A stretch of 17,853 bases of DNA from assembly GCA_021300075.1 (NCBI GenBank), contig JAJTIB010000196.1:1-17853 (forward strand). The letters run 5' to 3'. The stretch comes from Rickettsiales bacterium (GTDB lineage Bacteria; Pseudomonadota; Alphaproteobacteria; Rickettsiales; UBA3002). A model generated the notes under the pieces. It ran no database searches and had not been told where the DNA came from. It worked only from the letters and a program-made list of their open reading frames with translations. Below, one piece after another: positions 5,271-11,927 of this stretch. Within the stretch, counting starts at the first letter, position 1; each line of letters starts with the position of its first letter. A program made the translations under genes and the position numbers.

Positions 5271-7259
5271 CTACTGCACGGTGGGGTGAGAGGCAAGAAG
5301 CTGAGCGTTTTTCTTTTTTTCGCCCAGATACTCCGACCAATTCTGTGTGGCTGGTTTACGCTCACCACTCAGGGCCTCACGATGCCTATCGACAAGTGTC
5401 GGTTCGGGTGAGGGGGTAAGCGCGGCGCGATGTTCGTCAATGACAGAAGATTTCTCCACACGTGTTTCCGGCCTGGCCGATAATTTGGGGATGACGGAAC
5501 CATCGCCCGCCTTGGTTGTTGTCTTGCTGTCCAGCCCTGACTCCCGCGCCGAAATATCCTGACCGATATTGCCCAAAACTATATCTTTGATTGCCCCGAC
5601 ATCCCGACCAAATTCTCTGAATTTTAAGGCCGTCAGGCTATCCATCGCTTTATAAATCGCTTTATCCATCTTGCCCAAGCCTCCATCGTTCGGGCGGTCA
5701 TCAACCCGAAGGCCGAACTCAGCTTTCGCGATCATATAGGGGGTATAGGAGAAGGAGGCATCCACCATCCCGCGAAGGAGTATTTCACGATCTGCGTGGC
5801 CGTGACCCAACCACTGGCTGACACGGCCCGACCCTTTTATCAATCCTGATGCAGCGTTCGTGAGGCCATTTCCCGCCTGATACGACAACCACCCAAAGGG
5901 GTTGAGTAGTTTTCCGGTCAGGGTTTTTTGATGCTCCCATGCATGGGGATTGAAGTTGGTAAAATCATGCGAATGGGTAGCGATATTGCCCACATATAGC
6001 GGCTGCCCGGGTTTGATACGTCCGATATTTTCAACACTGCCGCCCTGAAACAAACGCTTGTTGCTTATATTCTCCGGTGCAACATTGGCGGCCGTCATGG
6101 CCTGGCCCAATGTTGGGTGCACCGGGCTTGCCCGCCATTTTGTTTGCGGGGTACGGAACAGCCAGAAAAAAGGCACGGCCGGCTGCATATAAAGATTGGC
6201 CTTGATGAAGCTTTTGATGACGTAGCGCAAGCCATCGCGCGCGCCATCCACGAGTCCAGCTACCGGATGTTCCGGCATTTTAAGATTCGCGGAAAACCCA
6301 TGTTCTTTCGGCTTTTGCAGATAACGGCCAATCGTATCATAGCACTCGCGGTACATGAGGGTGTACCAGTTATAACCTACAAAGCGCCCCTGCAAATCAA
6401 GCGCACCGGGCCACTGATAGTCACCCGTGATTTTTCCCGCGGTATTGATTTTGTAACTGCCGCCATTCCAGGCATGGTCGGAAACATGGGCAAAACCCGG
6501 AAACGCTTTGTCCAGCAATTTGCGCTGAAGTCTCATCTGATAAACATAAGGGAACGCCGCCGCCCAATCCTCGCCCGCGTTCTTGGTCAAGACGCGCCAG
6601 CTAGTGCTGCCTAAGTACGAGACGAGCTTTCCGCCATCAAATTTGCCACGGTCATCGAGCCAGGGCTTTTTGATGTTAGGATCCGCCACCTGAATCAGAT
6701 TGCGGGTAAAAGCATCCGCCGCCGAAGCGCAAGAGAAGTCAAAACTGATCACCACCATTTCCGCACCGAGGCTGCGGCCCAACTTACCTCCCTTGGCCCC
6801 CAAATAGGCAGTGGGCTTAAACCACACGGCATTTTGTGCTGCCGACTCACCGGCCACTGCCCGCACCATATGAAAAATCGGCTTGCCTAATAGCGTATCA
6901 AACCCTTTGGCCACGGTATGCAGAATCGGGGTATCTTTACCCCATTTCCATTTTGTCGCATCGTAATTGAGCATGACCTTGTTGGCGTATCTGCCGCCAA
7001 GGGTAAACGCCACCGCGCCGAAAATACCCCGCGAAACAAGGCGAATCAGAACACGCGTACGCGTTTTATCACCCCAGGTTAGTTGATCGGCGCCCTTGGC
7101 GTAAAGCCCCTTACCATAGAGATATTCCTCCATGCTGCTGGTTTCACCACTGGTCTCAAACGAACGCGGTTTACGCCGTGACTCAGCGCCGCCCGCCTCT
7201 GGATCGGCGTCGTAAGTCACCGGCTTATCGGGTGGTTTCTTTGTACGTTCATCAACCAT
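5271..7259 (-). CDS. Unknown 662-aa protein with weak membrane segments
   Basis: I do not recognise this family. The N-terminal 60 residues are polar and Pro/Glu/Lys-rich. A hydrophobic stretch follows at about 69-88 (VLIRLVSRGIFGAVAFTLGG), and another short one at about 358-369. The centre is rich in Trp, Tyr and Gly (such as HAWNGGSYKINTAGKITGDY, 262-281, and GRFVGYNWYTLMYRECYD, 291-308). The last 90 residues look disordered and contain a repeated element I/V-D-x-H-R-x-A-L at 607-614 and 623-630, then NWSEYLGEKKKNAQ. No signal peptide, nucleotide-binding or catalytic motif is evident. Start: ATG at 7259 with GAGGAG about 12 nt upstream. It follows the 495-aa unknown gene by 92 bp, with its own Pho-box-like element between. 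Composition is like its neighbours. The two are likely functional partners at the membrane (inference). Confidence 0.85.
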   Translation of the reverse strand: MVDERTKKPPDKPVTYDADPEAGGAESRRKPRSFETSGETSSMEEYLYGKGLYAKGADQLTWGDKTRTRVLIRLVSRGIFGAVAFTLGGRYANKVMLNYDATKWKWGKDTPILHTVAKGFDTLLGKPIFHMVRAVAGESAAQNAVWFKPTAYLGAKGGKLGRSLGAEMVVISFDFSCASAADAFTRNLIQVADPNIKKPWLDDRGKFDGGKLVSYLGSTSWRVLTKNAGEDWAAAFPYVYQMRLQRKLLDKAFPGFAHVSDHAWNGGSYKINTAGKITGDYQWPGALDLQGRFVGYNWYTLMYRECYDTIGRYLQKPKEHGFSANLKMPEHPVAGLVDGARDGLRYVIKSFIKANLYMQPAVPFFWLFRTPQTKWRASPVHPTLGQAMTAANVAPENISNKRLFQGGSVENIGRIKPGQPLYVGNIATHSHDFTNFNPHAWEHQKTLTGKLLNPFGWLSYQAGNGLTNAASGLIKGSGRVSQWLGHGHADREILLRGMVDASFSYTPYMIAKAEFGLRVDDRPNDGGLGKMDKAIYKAMDSLTALKFREFGRDVGAIKDIVLGNIGQDISARESGLDSKTTTKAGDGSVIPKLSARPETRVEKSSVIDEHRAALTPSPEPTLVDRHREALSGERKPATQNWSEYLGEKKKNAQLLASHPTVQ

Positions 7260-7284
7260 GGTAAAACAGTTCTCCTCACTTTGC

Positions 7285-7329
7285 AGAATAGCAAAAAATG
7301 GGGAGAGTTATGTGAAGCTTTTGTGACAA
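7285..7329 (-). promoter_or_regulatory. Pho-box-like direct repeat and -10 upstream of the 662-aa gene
   Basis: Minus strand 7329-7312 reads TTGTCAC-AAAA-GCTTCAC: the first half-site is good, the second keeps only TCAC, and the period is 11 bp. A third in-phase weak half-site (CTCTCCC, 7307-7301) is followed after exactly 10 nt by TATTCT (7290-7285). That spacing fits a PhoB-type promoter. The element shares 15 of 16 bases (TTATGTGAAG-N-TTTTG on the plus strand) with the site at 12385-12400, and 17 of 22 with the one at 8930-8951. Confidence 0.45.
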
Positions 7330-7351
7330 ACGGCTTGAAATCAGGATGAAA

Positions 7352-8839
7352 TCACGGGGCAATGGTGGGCGACATCCGGGGCATGGCGCGTGCCTCAACG
7401 TCCGCCGTTGCTGCACGGATTGTTGAAACCGGAGACTCGGATTCCCTTACCATTGCAGCGGGTTTTTCCCGAGAATGAAAAGTCATCTCAGGCGTCAAAC
7501 TCAAGGGATGATAGCGCATGATATCGCGCAGCAACTCGCCGTAAACCGTGCCGTAATCTAGCGGAGCATCTCCTTTGAAATTAGCACAAATATCCGCTGC
7601 CGTATCCGCCAGAAGCTGAGGCATCTTCTCTGGCGGCAACTGGGCCAGCATATCGCTGGCATGGGCATAAAGTTCTTTCATATCCGTGCGGCGCTCGCCA
7701 TATTTTGCCCAGGAGCGCACGATATAGCCTGTCACAAACATCGCCGCACCAACCCCGCCAAGCCAATCACGCGTCAAATGCATACCATTTTCATGCTGTG
7801 GAACCTTAAGCCAGTTCGCGATTTTTTTTGGCCATTTAATGCCGCGCACTTTATTGATATCTTCAATATGTTCCGGAATACGTGTTTTGAAAAACGCGTC
7901 ATACGCAAGTAAGCTGAATGCGCCCGCTTCCACTAACCCACCCGTAACAAAGGTATATTTTTCGCGAATGCCGTCCAGCCAGTTGCGCTTTGATGGATTA
8001 TAGGGATCTTCAAACTTGGAACCAAGCGCGAGAGTCTTACCCCCCATACTAAGAAGGCCCGTCCATTGACGTAATGGGTTGCCGTTGAGCTCGGGCAATT
8101 TACCCTTAATAATTCTGCCCCACCAATTATTAGCGTATTGGCCATGACCGACATATTTTTCATAGGGCACAGCCAGACCCAATGCGCCGAGATAGCGCAA
8201 ACCAAGCTCGCCAACATTCACCGAATGACGGCGCAGAAATCCATCCACACCTTTCTTTTCTTCGTTTTTCTCCCGCAGCGCCTTGCGTTCGTCATCCACT
8301 GCGATGGCTTGCGCCCCGGACGTCAGATGCGGCGCGAGTGACCGATTCACCTGTTCTTTCAAAAATCGCAACCGATGCGGATCACTGAGATCCTGGGCCT
8401 TGTAGAAAAAATTGATGATATTCGCCGTCATATTGGCGGTGGCAAAAATAAATAGAGTTGGGTCAAGCCGACCATTTGGGCGCATCAGCGAAGAAGCAAG
8501 TTGTAACGTTTGTCCGCCAAATCCAAGCACGCTGCGTATTATCCAGGGGTCGATTTTCTGTTTTTTCTGCACTAATTCGAAACGATCCCCCTGTTTCTCC
8601 AGCCATTCAAAAACCTGTGGTCGCGTCAGGCGCGTGGCCAACACCAGCAGTTTCGTATTGCCCAGATGAGACTCGGCTTCCAACGCCAATCCGGTATCAG
8701 AGTCCACAAGTTTTTGTTTAAAGAATTCTGCGGCGGCAGTGTCGCGCAAATGGAGAATGACATGCCGCATGCTCGGGGTTTCGGCGAACTCCACTTGCGT
8801 CAGCAGGGCATTATTTTTTCTGTTGCTGTAAACTGTCAT
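7352..8839 (-). CDS. Unknown 495-aa membrane-associated protein
   Basis: I do not recognise this family. Visible features: a mixed alpha/beta N-terminal part (about 20-95), then hydrophobic segments at about 127-145 (DPTLFIFATANMTANIINF), 211-226, 297-317 (FVTGGLVEAGAFSLLAYDAFF) and 359-376 (WLGGVGAAMFVTGYIV). They are separated by basic, Trp-rich loops. A charged helix at 183-200 (DERKALREKNEEKKG) may be a short coiled coil. The last 45 residues are polar and look disordered. No signal peptide and no catalytic motif were seen. Start: ATG at 8839 after GGATATGGAATTCG, a modest Shine-Dalgarno. It leads a minus-strand cluster with the 662-aa gene and the secreted intradiol-like gene. Upstream are a promoter, a Pho-box-like repeat and a palindromic operator candidate. 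Confidence 0.85.
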   Translation of the reverse strand: MTVYSNRKNNALLTQVEFAETPSMRHVILHLRDTAAAEFFKQKLVDSDTGLALEAESHLGNTKLLVLATRLTRPQVFEWLEKQGDRFELVQKKQKIDPWIIRSVLGFGGQTLQLASSLMRPNGRLDPTLFIFATANMTANIINFFYKAQDLSDPHRLRFLKEQVNRSLAPHLTSGAQAIAVDDERKALREKNEEKKGVDGFLRRHSVNVGELGLRYLGALGLAVPYEKYVGHGQYANNWWGRIIKGKLPELNGNPLRQWTGLLSMGGKTLALGSKFEDPYNPSKRNWLDGIREKYTFVTGGLVEAGAFSLLAYDAFFKTRIPEHIEDINKVRGIKWPKKIANWLKVPQHENGMHLTRDWLGGVGAAMFVTGYIVRSWAKYGERRTDMKELYAHASDMLAQLPPEKMPQLLADTAADICANFKGDAPLDYGTVYGELLRDIMRYHPLSLTPEMTFHSREKPAAMVRESESPVSTIRAATADVEARAMPRMSPTIAP

Positions 8840-8897
8840 CGAATTCCATATCCGTTATCAGGCGCGGCAAGGGTGAAACACCCGCACATTCTGGATT

Positions 8898-8914
8898 GTA
8901 ACAGCCCTTGTTAC
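8898..8914. promoter_or_regulatory. Palindromic operator candidate GTAACA-N5-TGTTAC
   Basis: GTAACAGCCCTTGTTAC is a perfect 6-bp dyad with a 5-bp spacer. It begins 9 bp downstream of the TACAAT -10 on the minus strand, so it covers the expected transcription start of the 495-aa gene. That is the classic position for a dimeric repressor, though a transcript hairpin is equally possible. Confidence 0.4.
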
Positions 8915-8922
8915 CGTGAAAA

Positions 8923-8951
8923 ATTGTATATTTATGAATCTTTTGTGACAC
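8923..8951 (-). promoter_or_regulatory. Promoter with Pho-box-like repeat, 495-aa gene
   Basis: On the minus strand GTGTCA (8951-8946), a 17-bp spacer and TACAAT (8928-8923) form a plausible sigma70 promoter. The -35 overlaps a Pho-box-like element, GTGTCAC-AAAA-GATTCAT (8951-8934), with 11-bp TCA-to-TCA spacing. The spacer also contains GATTC, a CcrM-type GANTC methylation site. The repeat lies closer to the -10 than in standard PhoB promoters. Confidence 0.45.
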
Positions 8952-9002
8952 TGCATTGCAACAAAGCCGTGACGGCGACGGAACGGTGGTGAGAAAGAGG
9001 GC

Positions 9003-9030
9003 TTGATTCCTGCGAAAAATCGGTTACAAG
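9003..9030 (+). promoter_or_regulatory. Putative rpsB promoter
   Basis: TTGATT (9003-9008, within CTTGATT), 16 bp, then TACAAG (9025-9030). The -35 is good for an alphaproteobacterial housekeeping promoter and the -10 is mediocre. It would start a leader of about 125 nt. Other starts further upstream cannot be excluded. Confidence 0.35.
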
Positions 9031-9035
9031 GGCCC

Positions 9036-9161
9036 ACCCCTTACCAAAGGGGAATACGCACGCTAAGCATGGGTCATGGGGGTGTTCCCCGTCGCCTGCC
9101 GGTGTCGGGGCAACCTGAGGGCGCTTGGCGGAGGTTTAACCGGTTAAAGGAGTTTACGAGC
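9036..9161 (+). promoter_or_regulatory. Structured 5' leader of rpsB
   Basis: Three GC-rich elements are visible: CCCCTT-ACCA-AAGGGG (9037-9052), GGGG-TGTT-CCCC (9079-9090), and a competing pairing of CCCCG (9087-9091) with CGGGG (9106-9110). Because the CCCC block can pair either way, two alternative folds exist. The 14-bp palindrome TTTAACCGGTTAAA (9135-9148) abuts the AAAGGAG ribosome-binding site. Autogenous control of rpsB through its leader by S2 is known in E. coli; whether this leader does the same is inference. Confidence 0.4.
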
Positions 9162-10172
9162 ATGGCACTTCCTGCCTTTTCAATGCGCGAGCTGATTGAT
9201 GCTGGCGTCCATTTCGGCCACAAGACAAAACGTTGGAATCCACGCATGGCGCCGTTTATTTACGGCACGCGCAATGATGTGCACATCATTGACCTGCAAC
9301 AGACCGTGCCGATGCTGCATCGTGCGCTTGGCGCCGTGCGCTCGACCGCCCTTAAAAATGGCCGCATTCTATTTGTGGGCACGAAACGTCAGGCAGCAGA
9401 TATTATCGCTGAAGCAGCAACGCGCTGCGGGCAATACTATGTTAATAACCGCTGGCTGGGGGGAATGCTCACCAACTGGCAGACTATCCAGAACTCGATT
9501 CGCCAACTGCGTAAAATCGAGGAAACGCTGGCACAGGGCGATTCGGGGCTGACCAAAAAAGAGCGCCTGACGCTGCAGCGCCAGCACGATAAGCTCGAGC
9601 GTTCGCTCGGCGGAATCCGTGACATGGGCGGCAAGCCGGATCTTCTGTTTGTTATTGACACCAATCGTGAAGAAATCGCCATCAAAGAAGCGCAGACGCT
9701 TGGGATTCCGATTGTCGCCATCATCGATACCAATTGCTCGGCGGATGGGATTGATTTCCCGATTCCTGGCAATGACGACGCAACCCGCGCCATCAAGCTC
9801 TACTGCAAACTGATTTCGGATGCAGCGCTTGATGGTCTGGGTGGTCGTGAGGTTGATTTCGCCAGCAAAAAAGCAAAAGTACCGGCAGAGCAGGCTTTCC
9901 TAGAATCGAAAGCAGCTGAAATGCCGGAAGCCGAAGCCAAACCGCAGCCAGTGAAGGCCGAAGCAGCCAAGCCAGCACCGCAGGAAAATCGGCCCGCTCG
10001 CGGCGGCAGTAAAGGCAAAAAGGAAGTGAAGGCAGCACCGGCCTCCACCACGAAAAAGGAAGCCTTTGCGGTCGAAGCGAAAAAGGCGCAAGCCAAAAAG
10101 TCCGATAACGAGGAAGGGGCCGCCAGCGAAACCAAAGCAACAAAAAAATCACCGGCCAAGAAAAGCGCTTAA
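9162..10172 (+). CDS. rpsB: 30S ribosomal protein S2 with long Lys/Ala tail
   Basis: Small-subunit protein needed for S1 binding and translation initiation. The core runs from MALPAFSMRELIDAGVHFGH through KTKRWNPRMAPFIYG, YYVNNRWLGGMLTNW (92-106) and PDLLFVIDTNREE to about residue 228, all classic S2. The remaining 108 residues are a low-complexity tail rich in Ala, Lys, Glu and Pro, giving 336 aa instead of the about 240 of E. coli S2. Such tails occur in some alphaproteobacteria; this one is long. Start at 9162 is fixed by homology and by AAAGGAG 9 nt upstream; the in-frame extension to 9003 is leader. First gene of the rpsB-tsf pair, with a hairpin between the two. Confidence 0.97.
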   Translation: MALPAFSMRELIDAGVHFGHKTKRWNPRMAPFIYGTRNDVHIIDLQQTVPMLHRALGAVRSTALKNGRILFVGTKRQAADIIAEAATRCGQYYVNNRWLGGMLTNWQTIQNSIRQLRKIEETLAQGDSGLTKKERLTLQRQHDKLERSLGGIRDMGGKPDLLFVIDTNREEIAIKEAQTLGIPIVAIIDTNCSADGIDFPIPGNDDATRAIKLYCKLISDAALDGLGGREVDFASKKAKVPAEQAFLESKAAEMPEAEAKPQPVKAEAAKPAPQENRPARGGSKGKKEVKAAPASTTKKEAFAVEAKKAQAKKSDNEEGAASETKATKKSPAKKSA

Positions 10173-10181
10173 GGAAATAGT

Positions 10182-10235
10182 GGCAGGTGGCAGGTGACGG
10201 GTGAATGACCCGCCACTTGTCACCCGCCACTTGCC
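10182..10235 (+). promoter_or_regulatory. Strong intercistronic hairpin between rpsB and tsf
   Basis: The arms GGCAGGTGGCAGGTGAC (10182-10198) and GTCACCCGCCACTTGCC (10219-10235) pair over 17 positions with one G-U and one A-C mismatch. The loop holds a small inner stem (GGGT/ACCC, 10199-10202 with 10208-10211). There is no T tract, so it is more likely an mRNA-stabilising, processing or partial attenuation element than a full terminator. The tsf Shine-Dalgarno (GAAGGAG) lies just beyond it. Confidence 0.6.
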
Positions 10236-10256
10236 AAATTTACGAAGGAGAAACCG

Positions 10257-11177
10257 ATGTCCACCCAACTGATAAAAGATCTGCGCGAGCGTTCCGGCGC
10301 AGGGATGATGGATTGCAAAAAAGCCCTTGATGCTGTCGGGGCTGATATGGAAAAAGCCATTGACTGGCTGCGTAAGAAAGGCCTCGCTTCGGCCGCCAAA
10401 AAATCTGGCCGCATTGCCTCTGAAGGCCTGATTGCTGTGGCCACAAGCGGTAACGCTGCTGCCATCATTGAGCTCAATTCGGAGACGGATTTCGTCGCCC
10501 GTAACGACCAGTTTCAGGCGTTGGCCGAAGACGTCGCCAAACAAGCATTAAACAGCGCGAACGATGTCGAGAAACTCAAAACTCTCAAAACCTCCTCCGG
10601 CAAAACCGTAGGGGAAGCGATTACGGCCGCGATTGCCACGATCGGCGAAAATATGAATCTCCGCCGCACCGAAACGCTCAGCGTGAAACAGGGCGTGGTC
10701 GCGACTTATATTCATAATGCTGTCAAATCGGGGCTGGGAAAAATCGGCGTTTTAGTTGCGCTTGAATCCAGCGCCGATAAGACAAAACTCGAAGCACTTG
10801 GCAAGCAAATCGCCATGCATGTTGCCGCTGCCAAACCGGAAGCCTTAAACCGCGAAGGGGTGGATGCCAGCAAGCTCGACCGCGAGCGTGGCGTCTTGCG
10901 TGAACAGGCATTGGCCTCGGGCAAGCCGGCAGAAGTCGTTGAAAAAATGATCGAAGGCCGCATTCGTAAATATTACGAGGAAGTCGTTCTGCTGGATCAG
11001 TTATTTGTCATCGACGGCAAAACCAAAATCAGCGACGTCGTCGCCGCCGCCAGCAAAGAAGCGGGCGCGCCGATTACCCTTGTGGGCTATGTCCGCTTCG
11101 GGCTTGGTGAAGGCATCGAAAAACCGGTGGATGACTTTGCCGCCGAAGTTGCCAAAGCTGCAGGCACGGCGGCTTAG
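10257..11177 (+). CDS. tsf: Translation elongation factor Ts
   Basis: Nucleotide exchange factor for EF-Tu. The 306-aa product shows the family's N-terminal UBA-like domain (LIKDLRERSGAGMMDCKKAL, 5-24) and the EF-Tu-contacting motif TDFVARN (77-83) inside IIELNSETDFVARNDQF. Two core subdomains follow, with ESSADKTKLEALGKQIAMHVAA and the coiled-coil region ending FGLGEGIEKPVDDFAAEVAKAAG. Length is normal for alphaproteobacteria. Start ATG with AAGGAG 8 nt upstream. It is co-transcribed with rpsB in most bacteria, and here the 84-bp gap contains only a hairpin. In most relatives pyrH or a close neighbour follows; here a lipoprotein gene does. Confidence 0.97.
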   Translation: MSTQLIKDLRERSGAGMMDCKKALDAVGADMEKAIDWLRKKGLASAAKKSGRIASEGLIAVATSGNAAAIIELNSETDFVARNDQFQALAEDVAKQALNSANDVEKLKTLKTSSGKTVGEAITAAIATIGENMNLRRTETLSVKQGVVATYIHNAVKSGLGKIGVLVALESSADKTKLEALGKQIAMHVAAAKPEALNREGVDASKLDRERGVLREQALASGKPAEVVEKMIEGRIRKYYEEVVLLDQLFVIDGKTKISDVVAAASKEAGAPITLVGYVRFGLGEGIEKPVDDFAAEVAKAAGTAA

Positions 11178-11195
11178 GGCGATTGAGGTAGTTCG

Positions 11196-11570
11196 ATGAA
11201 ACGCCTCTTGCTGCCTTTTGTTCTGCTGGCACTCACCGGCTGCGCCACCGTAACGGCTGAACCGGATCAGAAAATCAGTGTCACGACCATGCCCGCGGGA
11301 GCAAGTTGCACGCTTCAAAATAATGTCGGCAGCTGGAAAATCAACAAAACCCCTGGCAGCGCCAGGGTCAAGCGCGATTTCAGCCCACTGGTCATTGATT
11401 GCGAAATCACAAAGGCCGGCCAGAAAAAAACCCTCTCGCCTGCGACGCGTGGCCGCGCTTACGGCAATCTATTGCTGCTTGGGATTCCGGCGCTGGTCGA
11501 TGCTTATACTGGCGACGGCTATGAATACCAGCCCTCCGAGGTGACGCTGACACTGATGAACGGGAAGTAA
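11196..11570 (+). CDS. Small lipoprotein, PEGA-like fold
   Basis: The 124-aa product has a clear lipobox (LLALTGC, Cys16), so it is a secreted, lipid-anchored protein; Ala at +2 suggests outer-membrane sorting. The body begins ISVTTMPAGASCTLQNNVGSW, which resembles a short PEGA-type beta-sandwich in which a small ligand or peptidoglycan surface is contacted. It ends in the pattern NLLLLGIPALVDAYTGDGYEYQPSEVTLTL, seen in many proteobacterial lipoproteins of unknown role. GAGG lies 7 nt before the ATG, and the gene starts 18 bp after tsf, so it is probably read through from tsf. An inverted repeat (GGGAAGT...ACTTCCC) spans its stop codon. Function unknown. Confidence 0.8.
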   Translation: MKRLLLPFVLLALTGCATVTAEPDQKISVTTMPAGASCTLQNNVGSWKINKTPGSARVKRDFSPLVIDCEITKAGQKKTLSPATRGRAYGNLLLLGIPALVDAYTGDGYEYQPSEVTLTLMNGK

Positions 11571-11581
11571 AAAAACTTCCC
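11562..11581. terminator. Hairpin with poly-A loop at the lipoprotein stop codon
   Basis: GGGAAGT (11562-11568) and ACTTCCC (11575-11581) form a perfect 7-bp stem with an A6 loop that includes the TAA stop. On the minus strand the loop is T6, and a second imperfect hairpin (CTCTCCCT-TGG-AGGG-AGAG region, about 11601-11621) lies upstream of it. Together they could end transcription of the convergent 59-aa gene. No T tract follows on the plus strand, so termination of the tsf transcript here is doubtful. Confidence 0.3.
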
Positions 11582-11664
11582 TCCCAGCACTATCTCTAAC
11601 CCTCCAAGGGAGAGCTAAGAAAAAGCCTCATCGGGAATGCTGCAAAGAATATTCTCGATTCGCC

Positions 11665-11844
11665 TCACAACAGCTTCTGCTGGGCAAGAGAGTTGGCCAC
11701 CACATCCATCGATGCCGGCGCCGATTCCTGAATAAGCCGCTCAAATAACTGACGCGTGGCAAGGTCGGGGAACGTTACGTCCCCAAGCCTTGAGAAACAT
11801 TGGCGTGCGAGTTTTTCGGTTGGGGCCTGATGGGGTTGCGACAT
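11665..11844 (-). CDS. 59-aa protein under a CtrA-type promoter
   Basis: A short gene on the minus strand: ATG at 11844-11842, TGA at 11667-11665. It has a very strong Shine-Dalgarno (AGGAGGAGGG) ending about 4 nt before the ATG. The product starts MSQPHQAPTEKLARQCFSRL and ends VANSLAQQKLL; it is soluble, mostly helical by eye, without membrane segment, signal peptide or known motif. A promoter with a perfect palindromic CtrA box sits at the right distance, giving a 5' UTR of about 20 nt. The promoter, ribosome-binding site and frame support one another, so I consider it real despite its size. Placement under CtrA suggests a role tied to cell cycle, motility or chemotaxis (inference). It lies inside the interruption of the tsf-pyrH block. 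Confidence 0.75.
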   Translation of the reverse strand: MSQPHQAPTEKLARQCFSRLGDVTFPDLATRQLFERLIQESAPASMDVVANSLAQQKLL

Positions 11845-11868
11845 AATCCCTCCTCCTGATAGGGATCA

Positions 11869-11901
11869 ACTATACAGGCTGAGAGTTAAAAAAATCTTAA
11901 C
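11869..11901 (-). promoter_or_regulatory. CtrA-type promoter: palindromic GTTAA-N7-TTAAC plus -10
   Basis: GTTAAAAAAATCTTAAC (11885-11901) matches the CtrA consensus TTAA-N7-TTAAC exactly on both strands. On the minus strand TATAGT (11874-11869) follows 10 nt after the box, so the box overlaps the -35 region, as in CtrA-activated promoters of Caulobacter. Predicted start is near 11864, 20 nt before the 59-aa gene with its strong Shine-Dalgarno. Confidence 0.7.
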
Positions 11902-11927
11902 CAAAATCCTCAATTCATTTCTGAGGG

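Larger units (their letters stand above)
8840..9161. other. 322-bp divergent control region between the 495-aa gene and rpsB
   Basis: This gene-free stretch holds, left to right: the short leader of the minus-strand 495-aa gene, a 6-5-6 palindrome (8898-8914), a minus-strand promoter with a Pho-box-like repeat (8923-8951), a plain stretch (8952-9000), a putative rpsB promoter (9003-9030) and a GC-rich structured rpsB leader (9036-9161). The frame open from 9003 into rpsB is leader sequence, not a protein extension. Confidence 0.6.

Noticed and set aside
6117..6614. 165-aa plus-strand open frame
   Set aside because: Fully antisense to the 662-aa gene, no ribosome-binding site or domain, composition of a shadow frame.
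7312..7329. Sigma54 promoter reading of TGTCAC-N5-CTTCA
   Set aside because: The essential GG of the -24 and GC of the -12 elements are missing; the direct-repeat (Pho-like) reading explains more of the sites.
9003..9161. N-terminal extension of S2 from an upstream start
   Set aside because: S2 proteins begin at the MALPAFSMREL equivalent, a good ribosome-binding site precedes that ATG, and the upstream part is a GC-rich structured leader.
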